Shown here: one piece after another, positions 25,028 to 33,834 of the stretch | Layout of the letters: each line of letters starts with the position of its first letter | Numbering within the stretch: the stretch's first letter is position 1 | DNA from: Rhodobacter viridis | GTDB lineage: Bacteria; Pseudomonadota; Alphaproteobacteria; Rhodobacterales; Rhodobacteraceae | Length of the DNA: 64,000 bases | Assembly: GCF_003217355.1 (NCBI RefSeq) | Contig: NZ_QJTK01000003.1 | Location: forward strand, 163,528-227,527 | Direction: 5' to 3' | Notes under the pieces: model-generated | Told to the model about the DNA's origin: nothing | What the model saw: only the letters and a program-made list of their open reading frames with translations | Databases searched by the model: none | Translations under genes and position numbers: made by a program

Positions 25028-25366
25028 ATGCTGATCGAACGTCTGACGCCTCAGGGCGATCCGGAAATCTCCCGCCCCGACCCCGAGCGCCTGATCGAAG
25101 GTGACCCCGTTCACCGCGCCTGGAATGCCGAGGAGGACGACGGCCTTTACTGCGGCATCTGGGAAAGCACGCCGGGGGCGTGGCGGGTGCGTTACGAGGA
25201 ATGGGAATATTGCCGCATTCTGTCTGGCCGCTCGGTGATCGAGGGCGAAGAGGGCGAGCGGCTGGAGGTCGGTCCGGGGGATGCGTTCTTCATCCGCCCG
25301 GGCTTTCAGGGGATCTGGCGGGTGATCGAAACCACCCGCAAGGATTATGTGATCCTGGTCCGTTAG
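25028..25366 (+). CDS. Cupin domain protein (cupin_3 type)
   Basis: 112 residues. One cupin barrel: [20 protein letters not shown] (~58-77) and [20 protein letters not shown] (~85-104) correspond to cupin motifs 1 and 2 of the DUF861/cupin_3 group, related to (S)-ureidoglycine aminohydrolase. The expected His ligands are mostly not seen (Glu/Tyr/Cys occupy motif 1), so metal binding is doubtful. The start follows GAAGG. It is divergent from panB, probably monocistronic, and function is unknown. Confidence 0.8.
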   Translation: MLIERLTPQGDPEISRPDPERLIEGDPVHRAWNAEEDDGLYCGIWESTPGAWRVRYEEWEYCRILSGRSVIEGEEGERLEVGPGDAFFIRPGFQGIWRVIETTRKDYVILVR

Positions 25367-25369
25367 GGC

Positions 25370-26218
25370 TCAGTTGCCCGCGCCAGCCCGCCGGGCGGCT
25401 TCGACCGCGGCGGCGTGCTGCTGGGCTTCCAGCACCGCCGGATCGGTGATCTGACCGGCGGCCCAGGCGGCGTCATCGGCGGCGATCAGCTCGACCTCGG
25501 CCTCGGGCACGACATAGCCGGTATGCAGCTCGTGCATCGGGCCTTCGAGTTCAAGGCTCTCGGCGCGGGTGCGGACCTTGACGCGGGTGCCCATCGGCGC
25601 CTCGTCGAACATGTCGATGATGTCCTGGTTGAAGAGCCGGATGCAGCCCGCCGAGGTGGCCTTGCCGATCGAGGACGGGTCCATCGTGCCATGGATGCGG
25701 AAATAGGTGTCGTGGCCGTTGCGGTAAAGATACAGCGCCCGCGCACCAAGCGGGTTGTCGAGCCCGCCCTTGAGCCCGCCCGCCAGCGGCCCGTACAGCG
25801 CGGGGTCATTGCGCACCATCCGCGAGGTCGGTTGCCAGGACGGGTACATTTCCTTGCGGCCGACGACGGCATTGCCGGAAAAGCCCTTGCCCGCCTTGCC
25901 GACGGCAATGCCGAAACGCATCGCCTTGCCCGGCTCGACGACGTGGTAAAGCACGCGCGCATAGGGGTCGATGACGATCGTATCCTTGCCCTCGGGGCCG
26001 GTGTATTCGACCCAGCGGCGGCGGTTGCGTTCGTTCAGATAGACGGGGTTCACCGCGGGCACGACGCGCTCGCCATCCGGGCGGGCCTGATATTCCGGCG
26101 GCACGCCCCGGAGCGGCGCCTGGGTGGCGGCCTTCGGATCGGCGGCACAGCCTGCCAGAACGGAAAGAACCAGAAGTCCCGCAAGCGGGGCGCGGTAGAC
26201 AAACGAAAGACGGGACAC
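25370..26218 (-). CDS. L,D-transpeptidase (YkuD), lipoprotein
   Basis: About 282 residues. A lipoprotein signal peptide ends LVLSVLAGC (~24). The YkuD domain (~75-205) carries IHGTMDPSSIGKATSAGCIRL, with catalytic His and Cys in the standard H-x(n)-S-x-G-C-x-R arrangement. It would cross-link peptidoglycan 3-3 or attach proteins to it in the periplasm. The start is uncertain: GTG 26218 gives a normal signal peptide, while an ATG at 26266 adds 16 residues before it. The C-terminal ~55 residues are Ala-rich. It converges on the cupin gene with a three-base gap. Confidence 0.88.
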   Translation of the reverse strand: MSRLSFVYRAPLAGLLVLSVLAGCAADPKAATQAPLRGVPPEYQARPDGERVVPAVNPVYLNERNRRRWVEYTGPEGKDTIVIDPYARVLYHVVEPGKAMRFGIAVGKAGKGFSGNAVVGRKEMYPSWQPTSRMVRNDPALYGPLAGGLKGGLDNPLGARALYLYRNGHDTYFRIHGTMDPSSIGKATSAGCIRLFNQDIIDMFDEAPMGTRVKVRTRAESLELEGPMHELHTGYVVPEAEVELIAADDAAWAAGQITDPAVLEAQQHAAAVEAARRAGAGN

Positions 26219-26360
26219 GGGCAGCACCTGTCGAAGAATGAGCGAATCCCCCCGCAAGCGGGGCATTGGCGGCGATCAGGGGGCGGCGCCGACGCAAGGT
26301 CAAGCCCTCGCGCGGTCGTGATCCTGAAAAGTCGTGAAAATTCCGCTGGCTGTGGCGAAA

Positions 26361-26380
26361 GGGGCGGCCTTTGCCGCCCC
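26361..26380 (-). terminator. Intrinsic-type terminator of the creatinase gene
   Basis: GGGGCGGC-CTTT-GCCGCCCC, eight bases past the creatinase stop on the minus strand and followed there by TTTCGCC. The short T-run makes it a moderate terminator. Confidence 0.65.
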
Positions 26381-26388
26381 TGCCGGTC

Positions 26389-27594
26389 TTACCCCACGAC
26401 GTTGAAGCCGGGACCGTAGGGGTATTTGGTGATGTCTTCGGCGCCATCTTCGCCGATCACCAGAATGTCGTGCTCGCGGTAGCCGCCCGCGCCCGGCATG
26501 CCTTCGGGCAGGGTCAGCATCGGTTCCATGCTGATGACCATGCCGGGTTCCAGCACGGTGTCGATATCCTCGCGCAACTCGAGCCCCGCCTCGCGGCCGT
26601 AGTAATGGGACAGCACGCCGAAGGAATGGCCATAGCCGAAGGTGCGGTATTGCAGCAGCTGCCGTTCCTCGAAGAAGGCGTTGATCTTGTGCGTGACCTC
26701 GGAGCAGACGGCGCCCGGCACCAGAAGCGACATGCCGTATTCATGCGCGGCGACGTTCGCCTCCCAGATCTTCAAGCTTGCCGGATCGACCTCGCCGACG
26801 AACATCGTGCGTTCGAGCGCGGTGTAATAGCCCGAGATCATCGGGAAGCAGTTCAGGCTGAGGATGTCGCCGCGCTTCAGCACCCGCCCCGTCACCGGGT
26901 TGTGGGCGCCGTCGGTGTTCATCCCGGACTGGAACCAGACCCAGGTGTCGCGGTATTCGGCATCGGGGAAGCGTTTGGCGATTTCCGCTTCCATCGCATC
27001 GCGGCCCGCCATCGCGACGTCGATCTCGCGAATGCCTTCCTTGATCGTGTCGTGGATCGCATAGCCGCCCACATCGGCCACGGCGGCGCCGTGCTTGATC
27101 AGGTCGATTTCGGCAGGCGATTTCACCATCCGCTGCGTCATCGTCGCCGGGGCGATGTCCAACCCGCGCTTCGGTTTCAGGAAGTGATTGAACTTCTCCG
27201 CGTTCAGCATCGTCAGGTGATCGGCCTCGCAGCCCACCGCCTTGCCTTGGCCCACGACATGGGCGACCGCGCGCCAGTAATTGTCGCGCGCCCAGTCGGT
27301 ATAGGTCAGGCTTTCCCCATGCGAGCGCCGCCAGGGTTGGCCCGCGTCGATGCCCGCCGAGATCACCACCGAGCGGTCCTTCGTCACCACCAGCCCGTAG
27401 GGACGGCCGAAGCTGCAGTAAAGGAAGCCCGAGTAATAGGCGATGTTGTGCATCGAGGTGAGCAGCACGGCGTCAAGGCTGTGCAGCTCCATGATGTCGC
27501 GCAGGCCTGCAAGGCGCGCCTCGTATTCCGCGGCCTCGAAGGGCAGCAGAACCTTGGGGCCATTTTCGCAGGTGTAGAATTCCGGTCTTTGCAT
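26389..27594 (-). CDS. Creatinase (creatine amidinohydrolase), M24 fold
   Basis: 401 residues, the same length as Pseudomonas creatinase and strikingly similar over the whole protein: SFGRPYGLVVT, GQPWRRSHG, NTDGAHNPVT (catalytic His ~230), YYTALERT (Glu ~260), QYRTFGYGHSFGVLSHYYG and VISMEPM (Glu ~355) are retained. It hydrolyses creatine to sarcosine and urea. The fold is that of Xaa-Pro aminopeptidase, but the metal ligands of true M24 peptidases are not conserved in this branch. No creatininase or sarcosine oxidase is in the window, so a related guanidino compound remains possible. Confidence 0.85.
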   Translation of the reverse strand: MQRPEFYTCENGPKVLLPFEAAEYEARLAGLRDIMELHSLDAVLLTSMHNIAYYSGFLYCSFGRPYGLVVTKDRSVVISAGIDAGQPWRRSHGESLTYTDWARDNYWRAVAHVVGQGKAVGCEADHLTMLNAEKFNHFLKPKRGLDIAPATMTQRMVKSPAEIDLIKHGAAVADVGGYAIHDTIKEGIREIDVAMAGRDAMEAEIAKRFPDAEYRDTWVWFQSGMNTDGAHNPVTGRVLKRGDILSLNCFPMISGYYTALERTMFVGEVDPASLKIWEANVAAHEYGMSLLVPGAVCSEVTHKINAFFEERQLLQYRTFGYGHSFGVLSHYYGREAGLELREDIDTVLEPGMVISMEPMLTLPEGMPGAGGYREHDILVIGEDGAEDITKYPYGPGFNVVG

Positions 27595-27774
27595 GATCTG
27601 TCCTTTGGGCCTCTGGGACCCCGAAAGATCCCGGCGTTCAGGACGTAAGCGGGGAAACCCCCGCAAGCATCGGGCAGGGCCCTGTGGCGACGCCATCGCC
27701 ACGGCTCAACCCCAGAATGCCAAAGGGCAGGGCAGCTGGCAAGGGGGCGACAAGGCTCTTTCCGGTTGCCATGG
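27595..27774. promoter_or_regulatory. Upstream region of the creatinase gene with a 19-bp dyad
   Basis: 180-bp leader/promoter region. It contains GTGGCGA-CGCCA-TCGCCAC (27684-27702), a perfect 7-bp inverted repeat about 90 bases upstream of the start codon, a candidate operator. No regulator gene lies next to it. The remaining bases up to 27774 hold nothing I recognise. Confidence 0.35.
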
Positions 27775-27985
27775 CCGAGGCCATCGCCGAGGTCACGCGG
27801 CACATCCATCCCTGTGACCGCCGAGTGCTTCAGGCACTCGGCCAGCGCCCGCCCCGCCCATGGCGGGCGCTTTCGCGCCGCCGGGGCTGGGCGCTGGCCT
27901 CTGCTGTGCCTCGGGCAAACGGTCTTGCGACCTCTGTGGCGCTTTCGGGCGGGGAAAGGCGGTGCCTTTCCTTCTCCGCCCGATC
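27775..27985 (+). repeat. Modular GC-rich intergenic repeat, copy R3
   Basis: Module a is GGCCGAGGCC-ATC-GCCGAGGTC (27773-27793). Module b is GCGCCCGCC...GGCGGGCGC (27845-27870). Module c is TCGCGCCGCCGGGGC, followed by GGGCGCTGGCCTC. Module d is GGGGAAAGGC-GGT-GCCTTTCC (27951-27971), nested in GGGCGG/CCGCCC. It matches copies R1 and R2. Module d again lies next to a 3' gene end, here the RND permease (stop at 27998). Confidence 0.75.
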
Positions 27986-27997
27986 CTGCGGCAGGAT

Positions 27998-30900
27998 TTA
28001 CCCCGCCGCCAGCCGTTTTTCTTCCGCCGCCTTCATCGCCGCATCGGAGGGCGCGATGAAGGTATAGAACATCGGCACCACGAACAGCGTGAACATCGTC
28101 CCGATCAAGAGGCCCGAGAACATCACCATCCCCATCGCCTCACGCGCCGCCGCCCCCGCGCCATCGGCGATGACGAGCGGCACCACCGCCAGCGCCATCG
28201 CGGCGGTGGTCATCAGGATCGGCCGCAGTCGGGTCTTCGCCGCCAGCACGATCGCCTCGTTCCGGCTCAGCCCGTGTTTCTCGCGCTGCTGGTTGGCGAA
28301 TTCCACCATCAGGATGCCGTGCTTGGTGATCAGCCCGATCAGCGTGATCATCCCCACCTGCGAATAGATGTTCAGCGTGCCAAGCCCGAGGTTGAGCGGC
28401 AGCACCGCGCCGAAGATCGTCAGCGGCACCGACATCAGAATGATGAACGGGTCGCGCAGGCTCTCGAACTGCGCGGCGAGCACCAGATAGATCACCAGCA
28501 CGGCAGCCGCGAAGGCGATCATCAGCGTGTTGCCCTGGGTCTGCTCCAGCCGCGACTGCCCGGCGTAATCGAGGAAGAAGCCCTCCGGCATCACCTCGTT
28601 CGCGATCTGCACGATCGCCGCCAGACCATCGCCCGAGGATTGCCCCGGGATCGGCAGCGCCGAAATCGTCGCCGAGTTCAGCTGGTTGAACTGCTCGACC
28701 TTCGAGGCCATCGAGCCGGTGTCGATCTTCACCACGGAGGACAGCGGCACCATCTCGCCGCTCGCCGCGCGGACGAAGTAGCGGCCCAGATCCTCGGGGT
28801 TGCCGCGGTAGTCCTTGGGCACCTGCAGGATGATGTCATAGCTGTTGGAGTCACGGTCGAACTGCGCCACCGAGCCGCCGCCGACCAGCAGGCCGAGCGT
28901 CGCGCCGATGTCGGAGACGGGCACGTTCAGCGCCGCCGCCCGGTCGCGGTCGATGGTCACGCGGACCTCGGGCGCGTCAAACGACAGCGAGTTCTGCACG
29001 AAGATGAACTTGTGGGTTGCCTGCGCCTTTTGCCGGATCTCCTCGGCCACTTCGGCGACGCGGTCCGGCCCGTAGATCGACTGCACCACGACCGAAATCG
29101 GCAGGCTGCCGCCCGCGCCCGGCAGGGTGGGGGGGGCGAAGGCGAAGCCCTCCATCCCGGTCGAGGCATCGATCGACGCCTGAATGTCCTTCTGCACGTC
29201 TTCCTGCGAGCGGTCGCGGTCGGCCCATTTCTCCAGCGCCCAGATGTAGATCCCCATGCTGTCCGAGCCACCGAAACCGGCGATCGAAAAGGCGGTGCGG
29301 ACCTCGGGAATGTCCTTCGTCGCCTGCCCGAGCTGGTCGATGTAATGCGCGGTGTAATCGGCGGTTGCATAGCGCGGCCCCTGCACCATCGCGATCACCG
29401 CGCCCTGATCCTCGTCGGGGGCAAGCTCGGTCTGGGTGTGGCGGAACATGAAGCCCATCGTGCCCACCAGCACCACGACGACAAGCAGCGTCACCGGGCG
29501 GAATTTCAGCGAGCCCGCCACGCGGCGTTCGTAGAAATTCGCGAACCGCTCGAAGGTACGGTCGACGAAGGCGGCAAAGCCCGTGGCGTGCCCCTCTTTC
29601 AGGATCCGCCCCGACATCATCGGCGTGATCGTCAGCGCGATGATCCCCGACAGGATCACCGAGCCCGCCAGGGTGAAAGCGAATTCGCGGAACAGCGCCC
29701 CCGTCACGCCGCCGGTAAAGGCCAGCGGCGACAGCACCGCGGCCAGCGTGATCGTCATCGCGACGACGGCGCCGGTGATTTCCTTCATCCCCTGCACGGC
29801 GGCGGGGATCGGTTTCATCCCCTCCTCCATGTGGCGATGGATGTTCTCGACCACGACGATCGCGTCATCGACGACGAGCCCGATCGCCAGCACCATGGCG
29901 AGCAGCGTCAGCAGGTTGATCGAATACCCAAGCGCCAGCAGCACCGCCATCACGCCGACAAGCGACAACGGGATGGTGACGATCGGCATCAGCACGGATC
30001 GGATCGAGCCAAGGAACAACAAGATCACCAGCACCACGATCGCCACCGCTTCCGCGATCGTCTTGAAGACTTCGGTGATCGAGGCCGAGATCTGCTCGGT
30101 CGTGTCATAGACAAGCTCGATCGTCATGCCCTCGGGCAGGGTATCGGCGATTTTCGGCAATTCGGCCCGCACCGCCGCAGCGGTGTCGAGCGGGTTGGCC
30201 GAGGGCGTCGGCGACAGCCCGATGAACGTCCCCCGGGCGCCGTTGAAGGTGACGATCTCGCCGCTGTCATCCGACGAGAGTTCGACCCGGGCCACGTCGC
30301 GCAGCCGCACCACCGCATCGCCCTCGGCGCGGATCGGCAGCGCGCCGAAAGCCTCGGGCGTCTGCAGCGTCGATTTCAGCGTGATCGACTTCGTGACGTA
30401 TTCGTTTTCCGTCGAGCCCGGCGCGGCCAGATAGTTCGAGGCCCGGATCGCCGCCAGCACCTCGGAGGCGGTCACCCCCCGCGCGGCGAGCTTCATCGGG
30501 TCAAGCCAGACCCGCATCGCGTAATTCGCCGCCCCGATCACCTCGATCTCCGCCACGCCCGGAATGGTGGACATCCGCGGCCGCACGACGCGTTCCAGAT
30601 ATTCGGTCAGCTGTTCCGTCGTCATGTTCGGGTTCAGCGCCGCCAGATACATCAGCGCGAAGGTATGCCCGTTGCCCTTGACGATCACCGGGTCCTCGGC
30701 GTCCGAGGGCAGCTTGCCCTTGACCTGCTGCACCTTGGACAGAACCTCGGTCAGCGCCGTATCGGGATCGGCGCCAAGCTTCATGTTGACGGACACCTGC
30801 GACACCGACGGCATCGAGGAGGAGGTGACGTAATCGATGTTTTCCGTTGTCGCCACCGCCGCCTCGATCGGTGCGGTGATGAAGCCCTGAATCAGGTCGG

Positions 30901-31066
30901 GCGAGGCGCCCGGATAGGTCGTGGTGATGGTGACGACGGTCTCGTCCACCTTCGGATATTGCCGCACCGGCAGGCTCATGAAGGCCTGAAAGCCCAGCAG
31001 AAGCATGAAGGCGCCCAGCACCATCGACAGGACGGGGCGACGGATGAAGAGTTCGGAAAAATGCAT
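27998..31066 (-). CDS. RND multidrug efflux permease (HAE1/AcrB family)
   Basis: 1022 residues, full length. An inner-membrane proton/drug antiporter with 12 membrane helices in two repeats and two large periplasmic loops. FIRRPVLSMVLGAFMLLLG at the N-terminus, the proton-relay Asp pair in VVDDAIVVVENIHRHMEEG (~400) and the matching Lys in LITKHGILMVEFANQQ (~930) are all present. The adaptor gene lies just upstream with ten bases between them. No outer-membrane TolC-type gene follows, so a shared channel encoded elsewhere is implied. Substrate unknown. Confidence 0.95.
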   Translation of the reverse strand: MHFSELFIRRPVLSMVLGAFMLLLGFQAFMSLPVRQYPKVDETVVTITTTYPGASPDLIQGFITAPIEAAVATTENIDYVTSSSMPSVSQVSVNMKLGADPDTALTEVLSKVQQVKGKLPSDAEDPVIVKGNGHTFALMYLAALNPNMTTEQLTEYLERVVRPRMSTIPGVAEIEVIGAANYAMRVWLDPMKLAARGVTASEVLAAIRASNYLAAPGSTENEYVTKSITLKSTLQTPEAFGALPIRAEGDAVVRLRDVARVELSSDDSGEIVTFNGARGTFIGLSPTPSANPLDTAAAVRAELPKIADTLPEGMTIELVYDTTEQISASITEVFKTIAEAVAIVVLVILLFLGSIRSVLMPIVTIPLSLVGVMAVLLALGYSINLLTLLAMVLAIGLVVDDAIVVVENIHRHMEEGMKPIPAAVQGMKEITGAVVAMTITLAAVLSPLAFTGGVTGALFREFAFTLAGSVILSGIIALTITPMMSGRILKEGHATGFAAFVDRTFERFANFYERRVAGSLKFRPVTLLVVVVLVGTMGFMFRHTQTELAPDEDQGAVIAMVQGPRYATADYTAHYIDQLGQATKDIPEVRTAFSIAGFGGSDSMGIYIWALEKWADRDRSQEDVQKDIQASIDASTGMEGFAFAPPTLPGAGGSLPISVVVQSIYGPDRVAEVAEEIRQKAQATHKFIFVQNSLSFDAPEVRVTIDRDRAAALNVPVSDIGATLGLLVGGGSVAQFDRDSNSYDIILQVPKDYRGNPEDLGRYFVRAASGEMVPLSSVVKIDTGSMASKVEQFNQLNSATISALPIPGQSSGDGLAAIVQIANEVMPEGFFLDYAGQSRLEQTQGNTLMIAFAAAVLVIYLVLAAQFESLRDPFIILMSVPLTIFGAVLPLNLGLGTLNIYSQVGMITLIGLITKHGILMVEFANQQREKHGLSRNEAIVLAAKTRLRPILMTTAAMALAVVPLVIADGAGAAAREAMGMVMFSGLLIGTMFTLFVVPMFYTFIAPSDAAMKAAEEKRLAAG

Positions 31067-31076
31067 CCCCCGGCCC

Positions 31077-32189
31077 TCAGTTCCCGCCCGCGCCCGTCAG
31101 CGCTTGCGAATTGTCGATCTTGACCAGCGCGCCCGAGGACAGCTTGTTCTGCCCCGCATTCACCACCTGATCGCCCGGTTGCAGGCCGGTGCGGATCTCG
31201 ACCTTGTTGTCGAAATGACGGCCGACCTTGATGAAGACCTGCCGGGCATGCAGCTCGGCCGTGTCGGAGCCTTCGGGTTTTTCCTCGCGCACGACGAAGA
31301 CGCTGTCGCCATAAAGGCTCGACGAGATCACCGTCTGCGGCAGGGCGATCACGTCCTTCTCGACCGGCAGCGCCACGCGCACGCGCAGGAACTGGCCGGG
31401 TGTCAGCGTGTCATGGTCGTTCGGCACGTCGGCGCGCAGCGTCACCAGCCGCGAATTCGGGTCGATCTTCGGCTCGATGCCGGTGATCTTGCCCTCGACC
31501 GAGACATCGCCCACTTCCGAGGTGACGGTGACCGGCATGCCGGGCTTGACCAGCGCCGCATCGCTTTCGGTCAGGGTGAAATCGACGCGCATCCGCGAAC
31601 GGTCCTGCAGCGTCGCAAAGGTGGTGCCCGCGGCGACATAGGAGCCGATCTCGATCTTCGGAATCCCGATCGTGCCGGCAAAGGGCGCTGTCAGCTGTTT
31701 CGTCGACAGCGTCGCTTCCAGTTTCGCCACGGTGGCCCGGGCCTCGATCGCGGCGGCTTCCGCCTCATCGAGCGCCGAGGTCGCCGAAACGCCCTTTTGC
31801 CGCAGTTCCTTGGCGCGGGTCAGCGCGGTTTCAGCCAGCGTTTCCCCGGCCCGGGCGGCGTCCAGATCGGCGCGCTCCTGCCGGTCGTCGATCTGCACCA
31901 GCGCCTGACCCTTGGCGACACGGTCGTTCGCGGTGAAGCGGATTTCGCGCACGATGCCCGCGGCTTCGGTGGCCAGATCGGTCCCCTGTACGGCGGCGGC
32001 GGTGCCGATCGCCTCGAGTCCGGGTTGCCAATCCTCTGCCGTCACCTTGGTCACCGAGACGGCGACGGCCGGGGCCTTCATGTTGGCGAAGATGCCGGCG
32101 ATCATCTTGCCGACGAACAGGTTGTAGCCAATGATCCCCCCCGCCACGATGACGAGAGCGACGATGGCGATGAGCAGGCGTTTGATCAT
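31077..32189 (-). CDS. RND efflux periplasmic adaptor (membrane fusion protein)
   Basis: 370 residues. An N-terminal membrane anchor, IKRLLIAIVALVIVAGGIIGY, is followed by a barrel-sandwich/lipoyl half (VRFTANDRVAKGQALVQIDD-like, ~75-100), an alpha-hairpin rich in Ala/Glu (~105-165), the second lipoyl half (TAPFAGTIGIPKIEIGSYV, ~170) and a C-terminal beta-barrel. It links the permease to an outer-membrane channel. There is no lipobox Cys, so it is anchored by the helix. ATG 32189 has GGAG upstream. It is first gene of the efflux operon. Confidence 0.93.
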   Translation of the reverse strand: MIKRLLIAIVALVIVAGGIIGYNLFVGKMIAGIFANMKAPAVAVSVTKVTAEDWQPGLEAIGTAAAVQGTDLATEAAGIVREIRFTANDRVAKGQALVQIDDRQERADLDAARAGETLAETALTRAKELRQKGVSATSALDEAEAAAIEARATVAKLEATLSTKQLTAPFAGTIGIPKIEIGSYVAAGTTFATLQDRSRMRVDFTLTESDAALVKPGMPVTVTSEVGDVSVEGKITGIEPKIDPNSRLVTLRADVPNDHDTLTPGQFLRVRVALPVEKDVIALPQTVISSSLYGDSVFVVREEKPEGSDTAELHARQVFIKVGRHFDNKVEIRTGLQPGDQVVNAGQNKLSSGALVKIDNSQALTGAGGN

Positions 32190-32475
32190 GGGCGGCTCCG
32201 CAGACGCGACGTGGATGGGCGCGACGAGCGCCACGCCAAGCCCACCCGTCGCAAGGACCGGGCAGGCGGATTTTCTTGGCAGAACATGTGGTGCGCAAAG
32301 CCGAAAGACAAGCCGCAGGGATCTCGCATTTCTGCACAGTGGCCCCGCCGCCCCGATTTCGCGCAAAAGCTGTGGAAATCCTGTGCCAAGGTCGCGAAAG
32401 GCGTGACCCAGCGGGTGACTTTAACATTTGCTTAACCATGAACGCGGATGCTGAGGGCGTCGAATGGAGGTTGCC

Positions 32476-32892
32476 ATGCACGCCGATCCGACTGCTCAGA
32501 CCCCCGCCCTCCTTCTTTCCCGGCGCCGTCTGACCGCGCCGCCCCGCCGCGCGGCCCGGTTGCTGTCGACGCCGCTGCTGTTCGCGCTGGTGCTGGCCGT
32601 GCTCCTCTCGGCCTGTGGAGCCTCGGCGGCGCCACCGTTTTTCGGCGCCAGCCGTAACGACGTGACCTTGCAGGGCTATCACTTCGCGGTCTTGCTGAAG
32701 GACAATCATGCCGAGGTGATCCGGCTGGGCTATCTGTCCCGGGCCGAGCGCAAGGCGGTGCCAGCGTTGATGATCGCGGCGGCCGAGCAGGCTTCGGGCT
32801 GCAAGGTCACCGGACCGGCGACGGGGATTTATCGCTCGCCGTCGCTGCCGGGGGATACGGGCGAAGCGCGGTTCGACCTGCGCTGCGGCTGA
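32476..32892 (+). CDS. Predicted lipoprotein/secreted protein, unknown function
   Basis: 138 residues. The ATG at 32476 has GGAGG five bases upstream. The in-frame ATG at 32464 overlaps that site and is rejected. A long basic n-region precedes a hydrophobic helix, LLFALVLAVLLSAC, ending in a lipobox-like LSAC (Cys ~47), so the protein is probably lipid-anchored or secreted. The mature ~90 residues contain two further Cys (SGCKVTG and the C-terminal LRCG) that could form a disulfide. No family is recognised. It is divergent from the efflux operon over a 286-bp spacer. Confidence 0.7.
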   Translation: MHADPTAQTPALLLSRRRLTAPPRRAARLLSTPLLFALVLAVLLSACGASAAPPFFGASRNDVTLQGYHFAVLLKDNHAEVIRLGYLSRAERKAVPALMIAAAEQASGCKVTGPATGIYRSPSLPGDTGEARFDLRCG

Positions 32893-32949
32893 GACGCCTC
32901 GGCCTGCGGCGTTCCGTCGCGGGCGCTGTGTCGCCCGGTCGTCGCCGAT

Positions 32950-32963
32950 CTGACTCAGATCAA
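32950..32963 (+). promoter_or_regulatory. Candidate FnrL-type site
   Basis: CTGAC-TCAG-ATCAA matches the FNR consensus TTGAT-N4-ATCAA at eight of ten defined positions. It lies about 60 bases upstream of the 60-residue membrane protein gene and ahead of cytochrome b561, a plausible place for oxygen control. It is a pattern match only. Confidence 0.4.
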
Positions 32964-33023
32964 GGCCGGATCACGTGCAAACATATCTTCCTTTGCATGA
33001 AACGCGCTCGACCGGAGGAACCC

Positions 33024-33206
33024 ATGACCCGCCTTTTCGGCATCATCTATGCCCTCGTCGGCCCCACCGTGGCTGGCGTCCTCATCATCGTGGCGCTGAC
33101 CATGAACATGTACGACATGAAAACCATGATCTACGCCGCCATCGTCGGCTTCGTCGCCGCCCTTCCCGTCGCCTGGGTCGTGGCGGGCAAGATCAACGAC
33201 GCGTGA
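33024..33206 (+). CDS. Small two-helix membrane protein (60 aa)
   Basis: Sixty residues beginning MTRLFGIIYALVGPTVAGV, with two hydrophobic helices (~4-25 and ~33-53) and a short basic C-terminus (AGKINDA). GGAGGAA three bases before ATG 33024 fixes the start over an in-frame ATG near 32998. Similar small proteins are common in Rhodobacteraceae, where I believe some are carried under an inappropriate 'CTP synthetase' label. This sequence has no such domain. Function is unknown. It lies 136 bases upstream of the cytochrome b561 gene on the same strand. Confidence 0.7.
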   Translation: MTRLFGIIYALVGPTVAGVLIIVALTMNMYDMKTMIYAAIVGFVAALPVAWVVAGKINDA

Positions 33207-33342
33207 TCGCGGACAGATCGGGCGCGGGGCGGGTTTGGGAAGGAGTTCGCCCCTGCGCTGATCTATCCGCTTGCGGGGCGGGAGGGGCTGTGCAAGCCTT
33301 TCCTGCCCCGTTTCAGTTTTGAAACCCGTTCCGGAGGACATC

Positions 33343-33831
33343 ATGCCGATCTCGAAAGGATACAGCCGCACCCAGATCCTGCTCCACTGGGCGGTCGCGG
33401 TGCTGATCATCCCGCAATTCCTGTTCAACGACGCCATTGGCGAAGCGTTCGATGCCGGGCTTGAAGGCACGGCCGTGCCGTTCAACGCCGCCGCGCCGTT
33501 GCACATTCTGACTGGCCTTCTGATCTGTGCCGCGGTGATCTGGCGCGTCGTGCTGCGCATCACCCATGGCGCCCCGGCGCCCGTGTCGGATCCCAAGGCG
33601 CCGATGACGAAAGTCGCCAAGGGCGTGCATCACCTGCTTTATGTGGTGCTGACGCTGATCGTGGTGAGCGGTGCGACCGCGAAATTCGGGGGCATCGAAG
33701 CCGCCGGTGACGCGCATGGCATTCTGACCACGGTTCTGCTGGTGTTGCTGGCGCTCCATGTCGCAGGCGCGCTGAAGCAGCAGTTCGTCGAAAAGACGAA
33801 CGTCATCGCCCGGATGATGAAGGCCGAATAA
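33343..33831 (+). CDS. Cytochrome b561-type membrane protein
   Basis: 162 residues with four membrane helices. His residues at the family positions (ILLHWAVAVLI, PLHILTGLL, GVHHLLYVV, LALHVAGALKQQF) can bind two b hemes. Members carry electrons from quinol to periplasmic acceptors or act as superoxide:quinone oxidoreductases (CybB). The start at 33343 has CCGGAGGACATC before it. It probably shares a transcript with the upstream 60-residue membrane protein. An FNR-like site lies upstream of both. Confidence 0.9.
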   Translation: MPISKGYSRTQILLHWAVAVLIIPQFLFNDAIGEAFDAGLEGTAVPFNAAAPLHILTGLLICAAVIWRVVLRITHGAPAPVSDPKAPMTKVAKGVHHLLYVVLTLIVVSGATAKFGGIEAAGDAHGILTTVLLVLLALHVAGALKQQFVEKTNVIARMMKAE

Positions 33832-33834
33832 GCC

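Noticed and set aside
26389-27594. DMSP lyase DddP or Xaa-Pro aminopeptidase for the M24-fold protein
   Set aside because: The sequence follows creatinase throughout, including NTDGAHNPVT and YYTALERT, and lacks the M24 peptidase metal ligands.
27860-31123. A 1087-codon open frame on the plus strand opposite the RND permease
   Set aside because: Extremely His/Arg/Asp-rich, without domains. It is the antisense shadow of a high-GC coding region.
33024-33206. 'CTP synthetase' label for the 60-residue protein
   Set aside because: No amidoligase or glutaminase domain can fit; it is simply a two-helix membrane protein.
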